From positions 97,854 through 161,853 of the forward strand of contig NMRB01001647.1 of NCBI GenBank assembly GCA_002633025.1: 64,000 bases of DNA, given 5' to 3'. The translations under genes and the position numbers were made by a program. Position 1 is the first letter of the stretch, and every line of letters begins with the position of its first letter. The notes under the pieces were generated by a model. The model was not told the DNA's origin. It was given only the letters and a program-made list of their open reading frames with translations, and made no database searches. This DNA comes from Notospermus geniculatus (Eukaryota; Nemertea; Pilidiophora; Heteronemertea; Lineidae). Below, piece after piece: positions 36,852 to 44,156 of this stretch.

Positions 36852-37426
36852 CTGTGTGTCGTCCGTAAACTGGCACGTTTCGCAACCGCAAGGCCCAGGG
36901 TCATGAAAGCCGGTGGAGTGGTAGGCCCTAGGAAGGACTCGAAACAGGACCAAAAATTTTTGCGATCTGACGTACATTCTGCTCTCCAGGGGGCAGTTTC
37001 CGTAAAATGGAAAAACCCNCCCCTGCCTAGTGTGGTCCATTGTGTCCTGCAAAAAGCCCTTTGAAACGTCTTTCAAATTACCCAGCCATTAGGGGTGGGG
37101 ATTGCAGAGTACCCAGCTTTAGGGGGTGGGGATTGAAAAGTACCCAGCCAAAAGGGGTGGGGATTCAAAATTGCTGTTACCAGCTGAAAGGGGCTTATGA
37201 AAAAAGTGGAGTACCGGTACACTGATGTGCAACACACTTTATGGGGAGTGACCCCCCCCGGGCTCGAACATTACAGTTATCTGTGTGTGTTCAATCCTGT
37301 ATTTACCCGGCAGTAATATATTCTTGATTTCAGAAACACTTACAGCAGACTAATCACCCACTTGCTTCGATCACGGTCGTCAAGGCAGGGAGTGAGCCGA
37401 AGGCATTCCTCGACAGGTTCCACTAA
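17003..37426 (+). CDS. Three-domain gelsolin-like actin-severing/capping protein
   Basis: Eleven coding exons join in phase: 17003-17090, 18413-18489, 19503-19577, 20199-20398, 21316-21436, 22050-22160, 22488-22562, 23676-23782, 26330-26408, 35492-35587, 37334-37426 (TAA stop). All internal borders are AG/GT and the sum is 374 codons including the stop. The ATG lies two bases after an acceptor (ag 17000-17001), so a 5' non-coding exon exists upstream. Gelsolin signatures include [12 protein letters not shown] (about residues 10-21), [10 protein letters not shown] (71-80), IYFWIG and VQHREVQ in repeat 1, the [14 protein letters not shown] phosphoinositide/F-actin motif at the repeat 1-2 border, CFVLDKGD in repeat 2, and [16 protein letters not shown] in repeat 3. 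An acidic linker (about residues 261-278) separates repeats 2 and 3. The length fits severin/fragmin-type G1-G3 proteins rather than six-repeat gelsolin. Expected function is calcium-dependent severing and barbed-end capping of cytosolic F-actin. No signal peptide is visible. Confidence 0.93.
17105..17965. mobile_element. Inverted-repeat element in gelsolin intron 1
   Basis: TAAAGCCCCTTTTACAC at the left matches the inverse of GTGTAAATGGAGCTTTA at the right. A second pair (GAACAGGGGTTCTTAGTGCT and AGCACTGAGAACCCC, then CACACAAACCCCTGA and its inverse) lies at about 17160-17215 and 17712-17765. Confidence 0.65.
18023..18228. mobile_element. PIF/Harbinger-like MITE (GGCCAAGTTCAGACG ends)
   Basis: The 55-bp arms (GGCCAAGTTCAGACGTCGCT, then CTAACGACGCGTCGAATAC) are exact or nearly exact inverses. 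TAA flanks both sides (18020-18022 and 18229-18231). Confidence 0.85.
19060..19345 (+). repeat. tRNA-derived SINE, family 2
   Basis: A box A-like sequence (TGATAGCCTAGTGGTTA) and a box B (GGGTTCGAATCC) form a tRNA-like head. The body contains GGGACAGTAAGCC, TTTGCAAGGGCAAGTAAAAG and CCTCCTCCGTACTTACC, and the end is an A-rich ATACAAATACAAAAATAC tail. The same body occurs at 63250-63440. Confidence 0.85.
20529..20957. mobile_element. MITE with TTAACTCTTTCACTGCCA ends, copy 1
   Basis: TTAACTCTTTCACTGCCA at the left is mirrored by TGGCAGTGAACGAGTTAA at the right. It lies in gelsolin intron 4. Related ends occur at 31781 and 48268-48744. Confidence 0.75.
21527..22028. repeat. Minisatellite, ~32-bp unit, in gelsolin intron 5
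   Basis: About sixteen copies of a unit with CAAGCAAGACTTACCCCATT followed by GAGGTCTCCAAAA. It fills most of the 613-bp intron 21437-22049. On the antisense strand each unit contains GGTAAGT, the splice-donor consensus. Confidence 0.9.
23092..23375. mobile_element. MITE (TTTAACCCAATAGA ends)
   Basis: TTTAACCCAATAGACCCC at the left is mirrored by TCTATTGGGTTAAA at the right. The interior is rich in CCGCC/GGCGG words that can pair. It lies in gelsolin intron 7. Confidence 0.75.
24545..24864. repeat. Dispersed repeat with GTC-rich head, truncated by gap
   Basis: It begins near TTTTAGCTCACTGGGGTGAG, followed by a GTCCGTCGTCGTCGTC tract and ACCAAGTTTCGGTCCGATTC. The same order of modules appears at 36771-37000 (GAGCTAGTCATATG head with a TG tract) and in part at 4740-4850. 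Confidence 0.65.
24865..25115. other. Assembly gap of 251 n
   Basis: A run of n separates the repeat on the left from the Tigger-like remnant on the right. It lies in gelsolin intron 8, and no coding exon appears to be missing because exons 8 and 9 join in phase. Confidence 0.98.
25333..25533 (+). pseudogene. C-terminal remnant of a Tigger/pogo-type transposase
   Basis: A 66-codon frame ends with a FRRQC...HTLEDFFKK motif. Tigger/pogo transposases commonly end in a similar 'RQ.TL.DFF' tail after the DDE domain. The catalytic region is absent, and the N gap at 24865-25115 may hide part of it. A pogo-like terminal sequence (GGTTCGGACTAACGAGGTCT followed by GACTGTA) lies 400 bp downstream in the expected orientation. 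Confidence 0.5.
25880..25968. mobile_element. 3' terminal repeat of a Tigger/pogo-like transposon
   Basis: Read on the minus strand the end is TACAGTCAGACCTCGTTAGT followed by CCGAACC, much like Tigger ends that read CAG...CCTCG...CCGAA. A second, inner copy (GTAATCCGGAAACTTCGCTA) adjoins it. Confidence 0.5.
26480..26937. mobile_element. PIF/Harbinger-like MITE (GGCCATTCTTTTTTATTTG ends)
   Basis: GGCCATTC...ATTTGTTGTTTAGCGGA is mirrored by TCCGCTAAACAACAAAT...GAATGGCC. TTA flanks both sides (26477-26479 and 26938-26940). It lies in gelsolin intron 9. Confidence 0.85.
27471..27826. mobile_element. Inverted-repeat element carrying a nested palindrome
   Basis: CTATGGGGCTTTGCAAATGA followed by CGTCACAAGCCGCCATGCTGG at the left is matched in inverse by GGCTGCCAGGATGACATCAT and TGCAAAGCCTCTATAG at the right. 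The palindrome 27647-27784 sits inside. Confidence 0.7.
27647..27784. mobile_element. Nested palindromic mini-element (GGGGCCTTATTTACG ends)
   Basis: GGGGCCTTATTTACGAAGC is mirrored exactly by GCTTCGTAAATAAGGCCCC, with inner TGCGTGCACGCAA words on both arms. Confidence 0.85.
27945..28300 (+). mobile_element. CAGTCGC-rich composite element, copy 2 (partial)
   Basis: It follows the same order of landmarks as 33490-33860: GTACATCGCACTTG, CACTGAGCTACCTGG, CGCGAGTTGCACATGTTCAA and GAGTTGCTACCAGTCGC. It lacks the right third and the nested palindrome. Confidence 0.7.
28474..29938. mobile_element. ~1.46-kb element with GAAGCACTGAATACTAAAAC ends
   Basis: The left end GAAGCACTGAATACTAAAAC followed by CCCGCAAGTC is mirrored by GGACTTACGGGGTTTTAGTA and TTCAGTGCTTC at the right. 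The CTAAAACCCCGCAAGTCC word recurs internally at about 28662 (inverse), 29703 and 29722 (inverse). A 98-bp imperfect tandem duplication lies at 29432-29616. No transposase frame is recognised. Confidence 0.65.
30345..30500. repeat. Relative of the hairpin element at 45840-46060
   Basis: CCAACATAGAGCACAAAAAA, then AATTTCGCAAATTTTCAACC, CTTCCTCAGGCACTTT and AGAGATCCCA match the modules of the 45840-46060 element, which is present there as a full hairpin. Confidence 0.65.
30939..31197. repeat. Direct duplication, copy 1
   Basis: It is nearly identical to 31478-31745 with only scattered substitutions and small indels. After the shared CATTAA the first copy continues into a CCCTTTGACGTACAGGG-containing segment that the second copy lacks. 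Confidence 0.9.
31478..31745. repeat. Direct duplication, copy 2, starting at a single n
   Basis: It starts immediately after the 'n' at 31477 and repeats 30939-31197. The arrangement suggests two haplotypes placed end to end in the assembly rather than a true tandem duplication. Confidence 0.85.
31781..31950 (-). mobile_element. Partial MITE of the TTAACTCTTTCACTGCC family
   Basis: ATTAACTCCTTCACTGCCAT and the inner AATTCCCATCACTTGATTGC match the reverse complement of the right half of 48268-48744. The other end is not found. Confidence 0.6.
32589..32946. mobile_element. PIF/Harbinger-like MITE (AGGCCAATTTACACG ends)
   Basis: AGGCCAATTTACACGGTGCG is mirrored by ATCGTGTAAATTGGCCT. TAA flanks both sides (32586-32588 and 32947-32949). 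Further inward pairing (CGACAATCGGATG/CGTCC) is weak. It lies in gelsolin intron 9. Confidence 0.8.
33490..34212 (+). mobile_element. CAGTCGC-rich composite element, copy 3 (fullest)
   Basis: It contains the landmarks of copies 1 and 2 plus an internal direct duplication. The segment from GAGTTGCTGCCAGTCGCAAA to CACCAGCGACTGATCAG occurs twice (about 33785-33927 and 33938-34061). Only the second carries the nested palindrome. Confidence 0.75.
34063..34170. mobile_element. Nested 108-bp palindrome flanked by CAG
   Basis: GAGCCATGTTCCCGAAGCC and GGCTTCGGGAACATCGGTC are the inverted ends. CAG stands at 34060-34062 and 34171-34173. The unoccupied version of the same site (CTGATCAGATCAGTTAC) is at 33907-33923. 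Confidence 0.9.
34943..35063. mobile_element. Palindromic mini-element (GGGTCGTATTCAT ends)
   Basis: GGGTCGTATTCATAG pairs with ATGAATATGACCC, and the inner AGAACCGTCTTAGGCC... arm pairs with its inverse. The whole 121 bp forms one stem. Confidence 0.75.
35682..36690. repeat. Higher-order minisatellite in gelsolin intron 10
   Basis: The basic unit is about 52 bp (TGGCTCAGACACTACAGAAG, then CAGGGTATGCTCTGGCCTG). Four unit types alternate in fixed order, recognised by CTCAAAACACTTCAG, a CTTCTGAAC/TTTTGAAC ending, CAGTAAACAGGGCATG and GAGCTCTGCA. The compound period is about 207-213 bp, seen from starts near 35737, 35950, 36162 and 36369. Confidence 0.85.
36700..37262. mobile_element. hAT-like non-autonomous element with 8-bp target duplication
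   Basis: CCCGGGGGGGTCACTCCCCA, then TAAAGTGTGTTGCACATCAG, is mirrored at the right end. CTCGAACA flanks both sides (36692-36699 and 37263-37270). Eight-base target duplications are the hAT hallmark. Inside are three tandem TACCCAGCC...GGGGTGGGGATT units (37080-37170), a GAGCTAGTCATATG-type repeat with a (TG)n tract, and a single 'n' at 37019. Confidence 0.85.
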
Positions 37427-37943
37427 GAGGCGCCTGGAACGTGTGATCGAGTTGCAACGCTTTCCACTCGTGTCGCCCTGCTTTCAGATTTAGGAACTGG
37501 TGTTGACTTGATGATGTCAAAATTGTTGAAAAATCCACAGATTTCAGAAACCTGTTAACTGTAAGTAAGCAAAGTCAGACCAAGGATTTGATCAGAAAGT
37601 GTTCGATTGCTTGCCAGTCAGAACAAAAATCCGGTGTGTTATCCCTCCTCGTGTGTTTGGGTGAGGGCGAGGGGTATTTTTCCTCTCGAATACTCGACTC
37701 CAGTTCTGTAAGCTGAGCAGCGTGTCTCAAATTATGTGGAACGTTTGTCATTTTTCCTCGACTCTTCAATTGCCTGCACTTCACTATTTACACATTTAAG
37801 TATATGTATCTGATATTATTATTGTTTTATTCCATGCCCGTGCGAGGGCAAACTGAACAATTTGTATGATCGCTTAAGGTATATTGTTATATTATGTAAA
37901 TCAGTGTATGGTTTAAGAGACCGAAATTTATTGATGTGCTAAA
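37427..37943. other. Probable start of gelsolin 3' UTR
   Basis: This follows the gelsolin stop. I see no AATAAA before the foldback element at 37944. The clearest downstream signal is the AATAAA at 40483-40488, which would give a very long UTR, so the true end is undecided. Confidence 0.4.
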
Positions 37944-38140
37944 GGGCCTGTTCATTTTCGTCACTTGAGGAATCTGAGTTGTGTTCCTTGGGAAAACGGA
38001 AAAAGCTATGCACTTGCAAATTGCAGGGATTATTTGTTGTGCTGTACAGAATAATTGCTGCAATTTGCAGCTTCATAGCTTTCTCCATTGTCTGAAGGAT
38101 CACAACTCAGATTCCTCAATAGACGAAAATGAACGGTCCC
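37944..38140. mobile_element. Foldback element family A, copy 2
   Basis: It is nearly identical to 6229-6420 over GGAAAACGGAAAAAGCTATG and the TTGCAAATTGCAGGGATTAT core. Its ends GGGCCTGTTCATTTTCG and CGAAAATGAACGGTCCC are inverses. Confidence 0.8.
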
Positions 38141-38564
38141 TTTTCCACGTAATTCACTCAGAAGTTGATACTGTGAATTGATCATGAACCTTTGTTGGTG
38201 ATTCATGCTTGGCTGCCGGCCTTGGAAAAGGAAGGTAAATTTTAATTTCGCTTGAAATTGGTAGAAAAAAATCTTTCTTTATTATTAACTACAGTATAAA
38301 ACTAAAGAATTGTTGAAGTTTAAACTTTAAGTCGCTATCTTTGTTTTCTCAATCTTGTTCTGTTGTCTTTTGCTGATTACTGTCTTTCAATACTCAGATT
38401 GCGTTGATTGATGAAGCCGTGTCCGTGTTTAACCTTCCATTGTACAATCCTTGTTACAAAAACTACTTAATGAGTATTACAGATAAGTTCATGTTGAGGT
38501 GAAACCAACGACCTCTAGTTATACAACGCTGTCAGGTGATAGTTGTGTTGTCATGTTTTAAACC
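38141..38564. other. Non-coding, nothing recognised
   Basis: No supported feature; may be 3' UTR of the gelsolin gene. Confidence 0.3.
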
Positions 38565-38850
38565 GGGCCGCACATGAGTGCAATTTTGCCTCCAACTATG
38601 GAGATTTTTGCCTCCAACATACAAATATCATCGTCTGTGGCAGTCGGAGGCAGAGGCGGAAATGGATTTTTTTGCCTCCAACGCAGATCAAACGTGATTG
38701 AATTACATCACGCTGCATCTACAGGAGACAAATTTGCACTCGTGTGCGGCGGCTGATGCACCGTGTGCGGTGACAGGATGCTGAGACAAAAAACTCCTAT
38801 GGAGGTAACGTCGGAGACAGAATTGCACTCGTGTGCGGCAGGCTTTAGTG
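38565..38850. mobile_element. Foldback element (GCCGCACATGAGTGCAATTT)
   Basis: GCCGCACATGAGTGCAATTT at the left is mirrored by AATTTGCACTCGTGTGCGGC near 38750. A second AATTGCACTCGTGTGCGGC occurs at 38830-38848, so the right end may be duplicated. TTGCCTCCAAC repeats inside. Confidence 0.6.
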
Positions 38851-39652
38851 TTTACCAATTTCAACTTGACTCCGCCGCCCCTGGTAGCTACCGTATTTTG
38901 ACTGCTGCCAAACGAATTCTTCCTCGTCGTTCCCCTTTAAGTGGGCTTCACTTTCACTTGCAAAATGTCAACGAAGATTATATTAAGAATCATTGAAAAT
39001 TCTTGTATTTTAAAAACCTGTGCTTTCCTTTCATGTGATACTAAGCTAACAACATGACTTTCTTCCATTCAAAAACTGCTGCCATTCCAGGCGTGTTTTA
39101 ATCAAGTATTATGTCTATGATTTCCGATATATAAATATATATATATATATATTCTACACTTATAGTTTTAATGTATTGTTCTGTAGGTATTATACAGCCT
39201 TCATTCCAAGATGTGTACCCTTTTGCCTTAGTTTGCCTTATGCACATTGACCAATAGGTATTCAGTAGTATACTAAGTGCTGAAGGAATCTAGAGTTATA
39301 GTCTAACCAATGAAATACTTAGGAAAACTATTCCTGCCATTCTTGATAATCTCCGAGTAAAAAAATGTCTAGAAAATTTTTGTCTTGAAAATGTCTTGAA
39401 AATTTTACAAAAGTCCACAAATTCCTCGGCTTAGAGTGTGTTTTGTAGGGAAGGTTGTAAGTTATGGCAAAGGTGCAAGTTTTCCAGTGGAATAGTTGTA
39501 TTTTGTATTGTATTGTAGGACCAGGTCAGAAAACAATATAAATGTACATGTAACTTTAGTACTGGGTAGTTAACTGTCCATTAGAATATTACTATTGACC
39601 AGTTCCAAGCATACAACCGCAATGCACCAGCTGAACTAGGCCTATGGCTATA
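38851..39652. other. Non-coding with an AT microsatellite
   Basis: A TATAAATATATATATATATA tract lies at about 39130-39151. A TTTTGCCTTAGTTTGCCTTA direct repeat is at about 39221-39240. No gene is supported. Confidence 0.4.
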
Positions 39653-39980
39653 GAGGTTCTTCACCAACGTCACAACTCAATGCTAATTAATTAATACATA
39701 ATTAGCCATGTGCTTCGCCGTCAGTAACACACTACAACTCTGTGTAATTCAGCACTAATTGTCTGTTTTTACAACAGACAGGTGTCATTCAATCATCAGA
39801 CTGCTGTACATGTGATTTTGATTGACAAATCATATATTAAGAAACTACATTTCTTAAAGAAATGTAGTTTGGAAAATACTGATTTCTTTCAGTAAACCCC
39901 ATTGACACTGACGGCCAATATGACCGTCAGTGCCAATGAATTCTATGCTAATTAGGGTGTGACGTCAGGTGAAGAACCTC
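39653..39980. mobile_element. TA-flanked MITE (GAGGTTCTTCAC ends), copy 1
   Basis: GAGGTTCTTCACCAACGTCA is mirrored by TGACGTCAGGTGAAGAACCTC, with TA at both borders (39651-39652 and 39981-39982), the Tc1/mariner pattern. The interior includes AAACTACATTTCTTAAAGAA, which folds back, and TGACGGCCAATATGACCGTCA. Confidence 0.8.
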
Positions 39981-40570
39981 TATAATATGTTCAGAATTTA
40001 AGTTGTGAGGCACCGACTCAAGACTTGAAGGCTGTCTCCACTTCACTGGGCATTATTGGTGAAGGTTTTCAAAGTTGAACTGTTCAGATAAAGTCTTCTA
40101 GTTCTATGCATAGAGTGTTTTACACATGGCAACAAACCATCCATTTCCTGTGATTGAAGGAAAATGACGATCTAACACATGTTGTCTAGATACAGCAATG
40201 TTGGTGATGTGTCCAAGATGCATGATCATGTAGAAGTCCTGCCATGAGTTAAAGATGACACCTCAATGGGGTTGTTGTGGCTATACTCCGTTCTTACATA
40301 CTAAATCAATGAAATCAGGGTGTAAGATTTGTTATTTTTGAACGCTGTCTAGGTGATCAAACATTAGCCTCCATCCCTTTCACTATATTTGCCTCTAATG
40401 AAGGCAAATTCAAGTCATTCTTGATGTATTTTGCTATGTCTTGTCTTAGGTACACATTCCATCCAATATATGAAAAGCATGCAATAAAAGTGAAAAATTT
40501 CACAGATTGGTCTTCATATTATTCAATATTCATACTTGGTGTTCTTGGTGAGCTAGAGTGATGACTCACG
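39981..40570. other. Non-coding; possible polyadenylation signal at 40483
   Basis: AATAAA occurs at 40483-40488, followed by a T-rich stretch. It could end the gelsolin transcript, but 3 kb from the stop codon the assignment is weak. Confidence 0.3.
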
Positions 40571-40862
40571 GGGCGTATTCGAATCCTCGTTCTTGACCAC
40601 ACTCGTGCTGACCCAGTTCATGTAGTTGTTGACGCAACTCGAGAACGGCAGTTTCGAACGCCGAGAACGCAACTCGGAGTCGGGCGAAGAACGTGTTCTT
40701 CTCAACCCTCTGCTGAGTGGGGAGTGAGAAGAACACGTTCTTGACCCGACACGGGTTGCGTTCTCGGCGTTCGAGACCACCGTTCTCGAGTTGAGTCAGC
40801 AACTAGGCTACATGAACTGGGTCAGCACGAGTATGGTCAAGAACCAGGATTCGAATACGCCC
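40571..40862. mobile_element. Long palindromic element (GGGCGTATTCGAATCC ends)
   Basis: GGGCGTATTCGAATCCTCGT is mirrored by GGTTC...GGATTCGAATACGCCC. The inner arms (ACTCGTGCTGACCCAGTTCA and CGAACGCCGAGAACGCAACT) pair along nearly the whole 292 bp. Confidence 0.85.
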
Positions 40863-41031
40863 ACAGTGTCCTTGGTGTCCAGGTATGCTGGGTATTGGAG
40901 GTCGAAATACTGTACTTCTGTCCTGGTGTCACAAATTGTTATCTTCGACAAATTTCCTGGGGGCGGGGGCGGCTGGCATGAGAGGGGGTTTAAGAGGAGA
41001 ATAGTATGGTTGGAATACTAAGCAAATGAGT

Positions 41032-42195
41032 TAAAGCTGACATGTTTGCATTACCTCATGGCTTTGGCTGAATAAAAAATGCCTGCCGTGCCACCATAAT
41101 ACCCCAAGTACCTCACAGGTGTCGCTGTCATTCGAATGAAAGCCGTTGAGCTGGAAGGATGGCGAGTGCTCCGCAGGTCAGTACAAGTACAATGCTATAG
41201 GCATACATGTATTAAAATAATTGAACATAGAAAATATACTGAATTCCATGCAATAAGTGGCCGCGGCAGGAAACCGAATTCAGGCGAGGTCATGTTGAGT
41301 AGTCAACGGGGAATTCAAAAGCCTCGGGTTGAATAGGCCTGATTTTGAGTTGGTGTCGTAATGGACATACCAGACGTGCATAACAGAAAAGCCAGGTGTT
41401 ACTTCATTTACAACGAAAGAAAAAACAGGCAGATATTGACGACTAAGTTATGAGTCCTGGTAAGTTTCGAACCCCACAACCTTTTGCATAATGCGTAATT
41501 GACTGGCTGGACGATGTACCTGTCTGAGCTAACCGGATCTATTTCGTTTTCAATAAAGAGCACCAGGCCTACATGTTAACAGAGTAGGCCTAGTATGGAT
41601 CATGCACTCAGGGGCGTTGGTCAGTGGAACAAAAATGGCAGAAGGGTTATAGGAACCTTGTGAGAATGGCATGTAAATTGGATTTTATCTGCCCTTCAGG
41701 AGTTTGCAAAGTGATTCACGTTTATGTAGGTAAGTTGGAATATTATCCGTTTTGACATGTTATGGTTATTTTTTGTGTTTTCTGTTGTTAGGGAGTGTTG
41801 AGGGCTACTTTTCGCTTGTGCTTAGTCACCCATAGTTGCCAGTAGTTGGATCTACATGTACATTGTATAGGCCTAGGTTTGACCATACTACATTGTCTAT
41901 GTATGCCTATACACATTTTGACCTGGGCGAGGATACTGTCATTGCCCGATGAAGACTTTCAAAAGGGTCCTATAGCATTGTACTTGCACTGACCTGTGGA
42001 GCACTCGCCATCCTTCCAGCTCGACGGCTTTGATTCGAATGACAGCGACACCTGGGAGGTATTTGGGGTAATGGTGGTCTGAGAGAGGTGTTTGATGAAG
42101 GACCTCGACGTTTGAACTTCATCTACCTGCCACGCTGTGGCAGGTATTTTTTTATTCAGCCAAAGCCATGGGGGAATGCAAACATGTCAGCTTTA
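41032..42195. mobile_element. Element with long (~180-230 bp) terminal inverted repeats
   Basis: The left arm 41032-41205 (TAAAGCTGACATGTTTGCAT to AAGTACAATGCTATAGG) is inverted at 41967-42195. The right arm has an extra ~70 bp around AGGACCTCGACG that the left lacks. The ~760-bp interior has no recognised coding sequence. Confidence 0.85.
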
Positions 42196-42196
42196 T

Positions 42197-42350
42197 GCCC
42201 GCTGTACACGATCAAATTTTTCATCCAATTTTCTGAATATGCTCAAAAAAGGCCTACCGGTACATGCGGGTTTGTACATTGAAGCCCCAACACGCCCGGG
42301 ATCTGAATTTCCAAAAGATTGGATGAAAAATTTGATCGTATACAGTGGGC
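42197..42350. mobile_element. MITE (GCCCGCTGTACACGATCAAA ends)
   Basis: GCCCGCTGTACACGATCAAA followed by TTTTTCATCCAA pairs with TTGGATGAAAAATTTGATCG and TATACAGTGGGC. It directly abuts the right end of the preceding long-arm element. Confidence 0.85.
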
Positions 42351-42653
42351 AATTAATGTTGTCTGTCAGTGGGCGTGGAAGTACGAGTGAATGTTTACAG
42401 CTGACAAGGTGTAGACAGTTGGAAAGTGAGATGTGATGTAGTTAACTGTACTGTGGGCCTTGAGTCAATGCATAGTCATGATCTGTTCCTAGGGGGTGAA
42501 AGAAGTGGGAGGAACTAATAACAAGAGCCATTAACCAGTGACATTCACTTTATTTTCAAGATAATGGTATTTTGTAAGAAACATAAAGAAATGCATGGTA
42601 CATTATGATGTGATTCTCTGTTCACTTCTCGGAACAAGTTCCAGAACTGAGCC

Positions 42654-42789
42654 GACTGCACAGAAAGTCCTATAGTGCTTTCGGTGCCTATCGACGATTC
42701 AGTTACGGTAATGGGAAAATGCATTGTAACTTATAACTACGGTAACTGCCAAAAGGCGCCGGTAGCACCATCGGACTTTCTGTGCAGTC
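42654..42789. mobile_element. Small MITE (GACTGCACAGAAAGTCC ends)
   Basis: GACTGCACAGAAAGTCC is mirrored exactly by GGACTTTCTGTGCAGTC. Inner GGTGCC/GGCGCC and GTTACGGTAA words pair weakly. Confidence 0.8.
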
Positions 42790-43232
42790 AGCCCTGGCCA
42801 GTTTGCCTGTCACTGAACCCGTTAACGTCATATTATGTCATTATGAAATCCGGGGTGTCCCCGAAAACATGCGAGGACGTAGCTTGCGTATGACGTAATA
42901 GTATGCCTTGCAAGGAAATGGCGCTTCACAGTTTGCGTAGGACGTTATATCACGTCTGGAACCTTGTGTGTCAAATACTTTTTTTGGCAAATTGTTTTTT
43001 AAAGAAAGAGAAATTAGAACTAAAAAAAATTACACAGATAATGGGTTAAAGCAACGGGAATTGAGAAAACTGGCTGAGGTGGTACTTATTCCGAGAGGTT
43101 GGAATGGTATTAATTGAACATGATGAGATCGAAACAAAAAATTCCTTGTACATTTGTAGATGAAGATGCAATCCATTGAAATGACAAAACAACCATTACA
43201 TACACACACAGATTTAGAGTTTGTACAGGCAA

Positions 43233-43640
43233 ATAACTAAGGAGAGAACAGCGGTGCAGTGTTTGAGCGTAGGACTTGTGACCAAGAGGAAGCGGGTTTG
43301 AATCCCGATTGAGTCGCGTCTATAGACCATTCTCAAATTTGCAGATTTGCACACTTCCGCCGAAATCTCAACCACAACCTCGATCTGAAACCAGCTGACG
43401 TGACGCAATCCATGATTCAGCAATGGTTGACTCTGACGCAACGTCGTCAAAGTCACTGTCGTGGGGTGCTCTGCATCACGTCATTCAGTTTCAGACCGAG
43501 GTTGTGGTTGGAATTTTGGCGGAAGTGCGAAGATCTTTGTCATTTACGTCAATTTGAGAATGGTCTATTGAGTCGCCACTATTGTACCGGTACTCTCAAC
43601 TGGTCTGAAAGAATTAAAGGATGCGCTGAAAGGGACGAGA
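43233..43640 (+). repeat. tRNA-derived SINE, family 1, split by a foldback element
   Basis: A tRNA-like head (CGGTGCAGTGTTTGAGCG and box B-like GGGTTTGAATCCC) is cut after ATTGAGTCGC and resumes at 43567 with the same ten bases, then GCCACTATTG...CTCTCAACTGGTCTGAAAG. This tail matches the uninterrupted copy at 15385-15415. Confidence 0.7.
43323..43567. mobile_element. Foldback element with 10-bp target repeat
   Basis: TAGACCATTCTCAAATTTGC, then ACTTCCGCC and CAACCACAACCTCG, is mirrored at the right. ATTGAGTCGC occurs at 43308-43317 and 43567-43576. Five extra bases (GTCTA) lie between the left repeat and the left arm. A 9-10 bp duplication suggests a Mutator-like or foldback origin. Confidence 0.75.
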
Positions 43641-43795
43641 GACTGTTTCATGGCTGAGGTGGGGGCTGCGACTCCATTGGCGGGGGGGGGGGGGCTTGTG
43701 GGCCTGCAAGACGAAGGCTGCGATGTTCACCATGGCTGTGCTCAGCAATTGGTGCAAGTCAGTCAAAGGAATCTGCAGACAGAGGCAAGTGTATA

Positions 43796-44156
43796 GAGGT
43801 TCTTCGCGTGACGTCACAGATCAAAATGTCCGCCGTTTTGGCCGTCAAATGACACAACATCACAGCATCAACACAGCATTCAGCACCCAGTTTTAACGTT
43901 GTCGGTAGTTATCGGCCCTCTTCAACAGCCACCGACATCAAGCCGAATGGACGATTCGCTTTGTTTTCAACACGGTTTTCATACCAGACCAACTACTTAT
44001 GCTCAGAAACTGTGAGAGGTAAAGTGATTTGTTGAGTTGTATGCTCCCAGTGGTCTGTACGGGCTGCTGAATGTTCGAACCGAGAACAAGATGGCAGCCT
44101 CCAGGCTTCATTTTGATGGCCAGTATGGCGGCCGTGTGACGTCAGTGAAGAACCTC
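43796..44156. mobile_element. TA-flanked MITE (GAGGTTCTTCGC ends), copy 2
   Basis: GAGGTTCTTCGCGTGACGTCA is mirrored by TGACGTCAGTGAAGAACCTC with TA on both sides. The ends match 39653-39980, but the interior is unrelated, as is common among MITEs sharing one transposase. Confidence 0.8.

Noticed and set aside
36722-37064. 112-codon frame with a polyvaline/cysteine run
   Set aside because: It is generated by a (TG)n microsatellite inside the hAT-like element.
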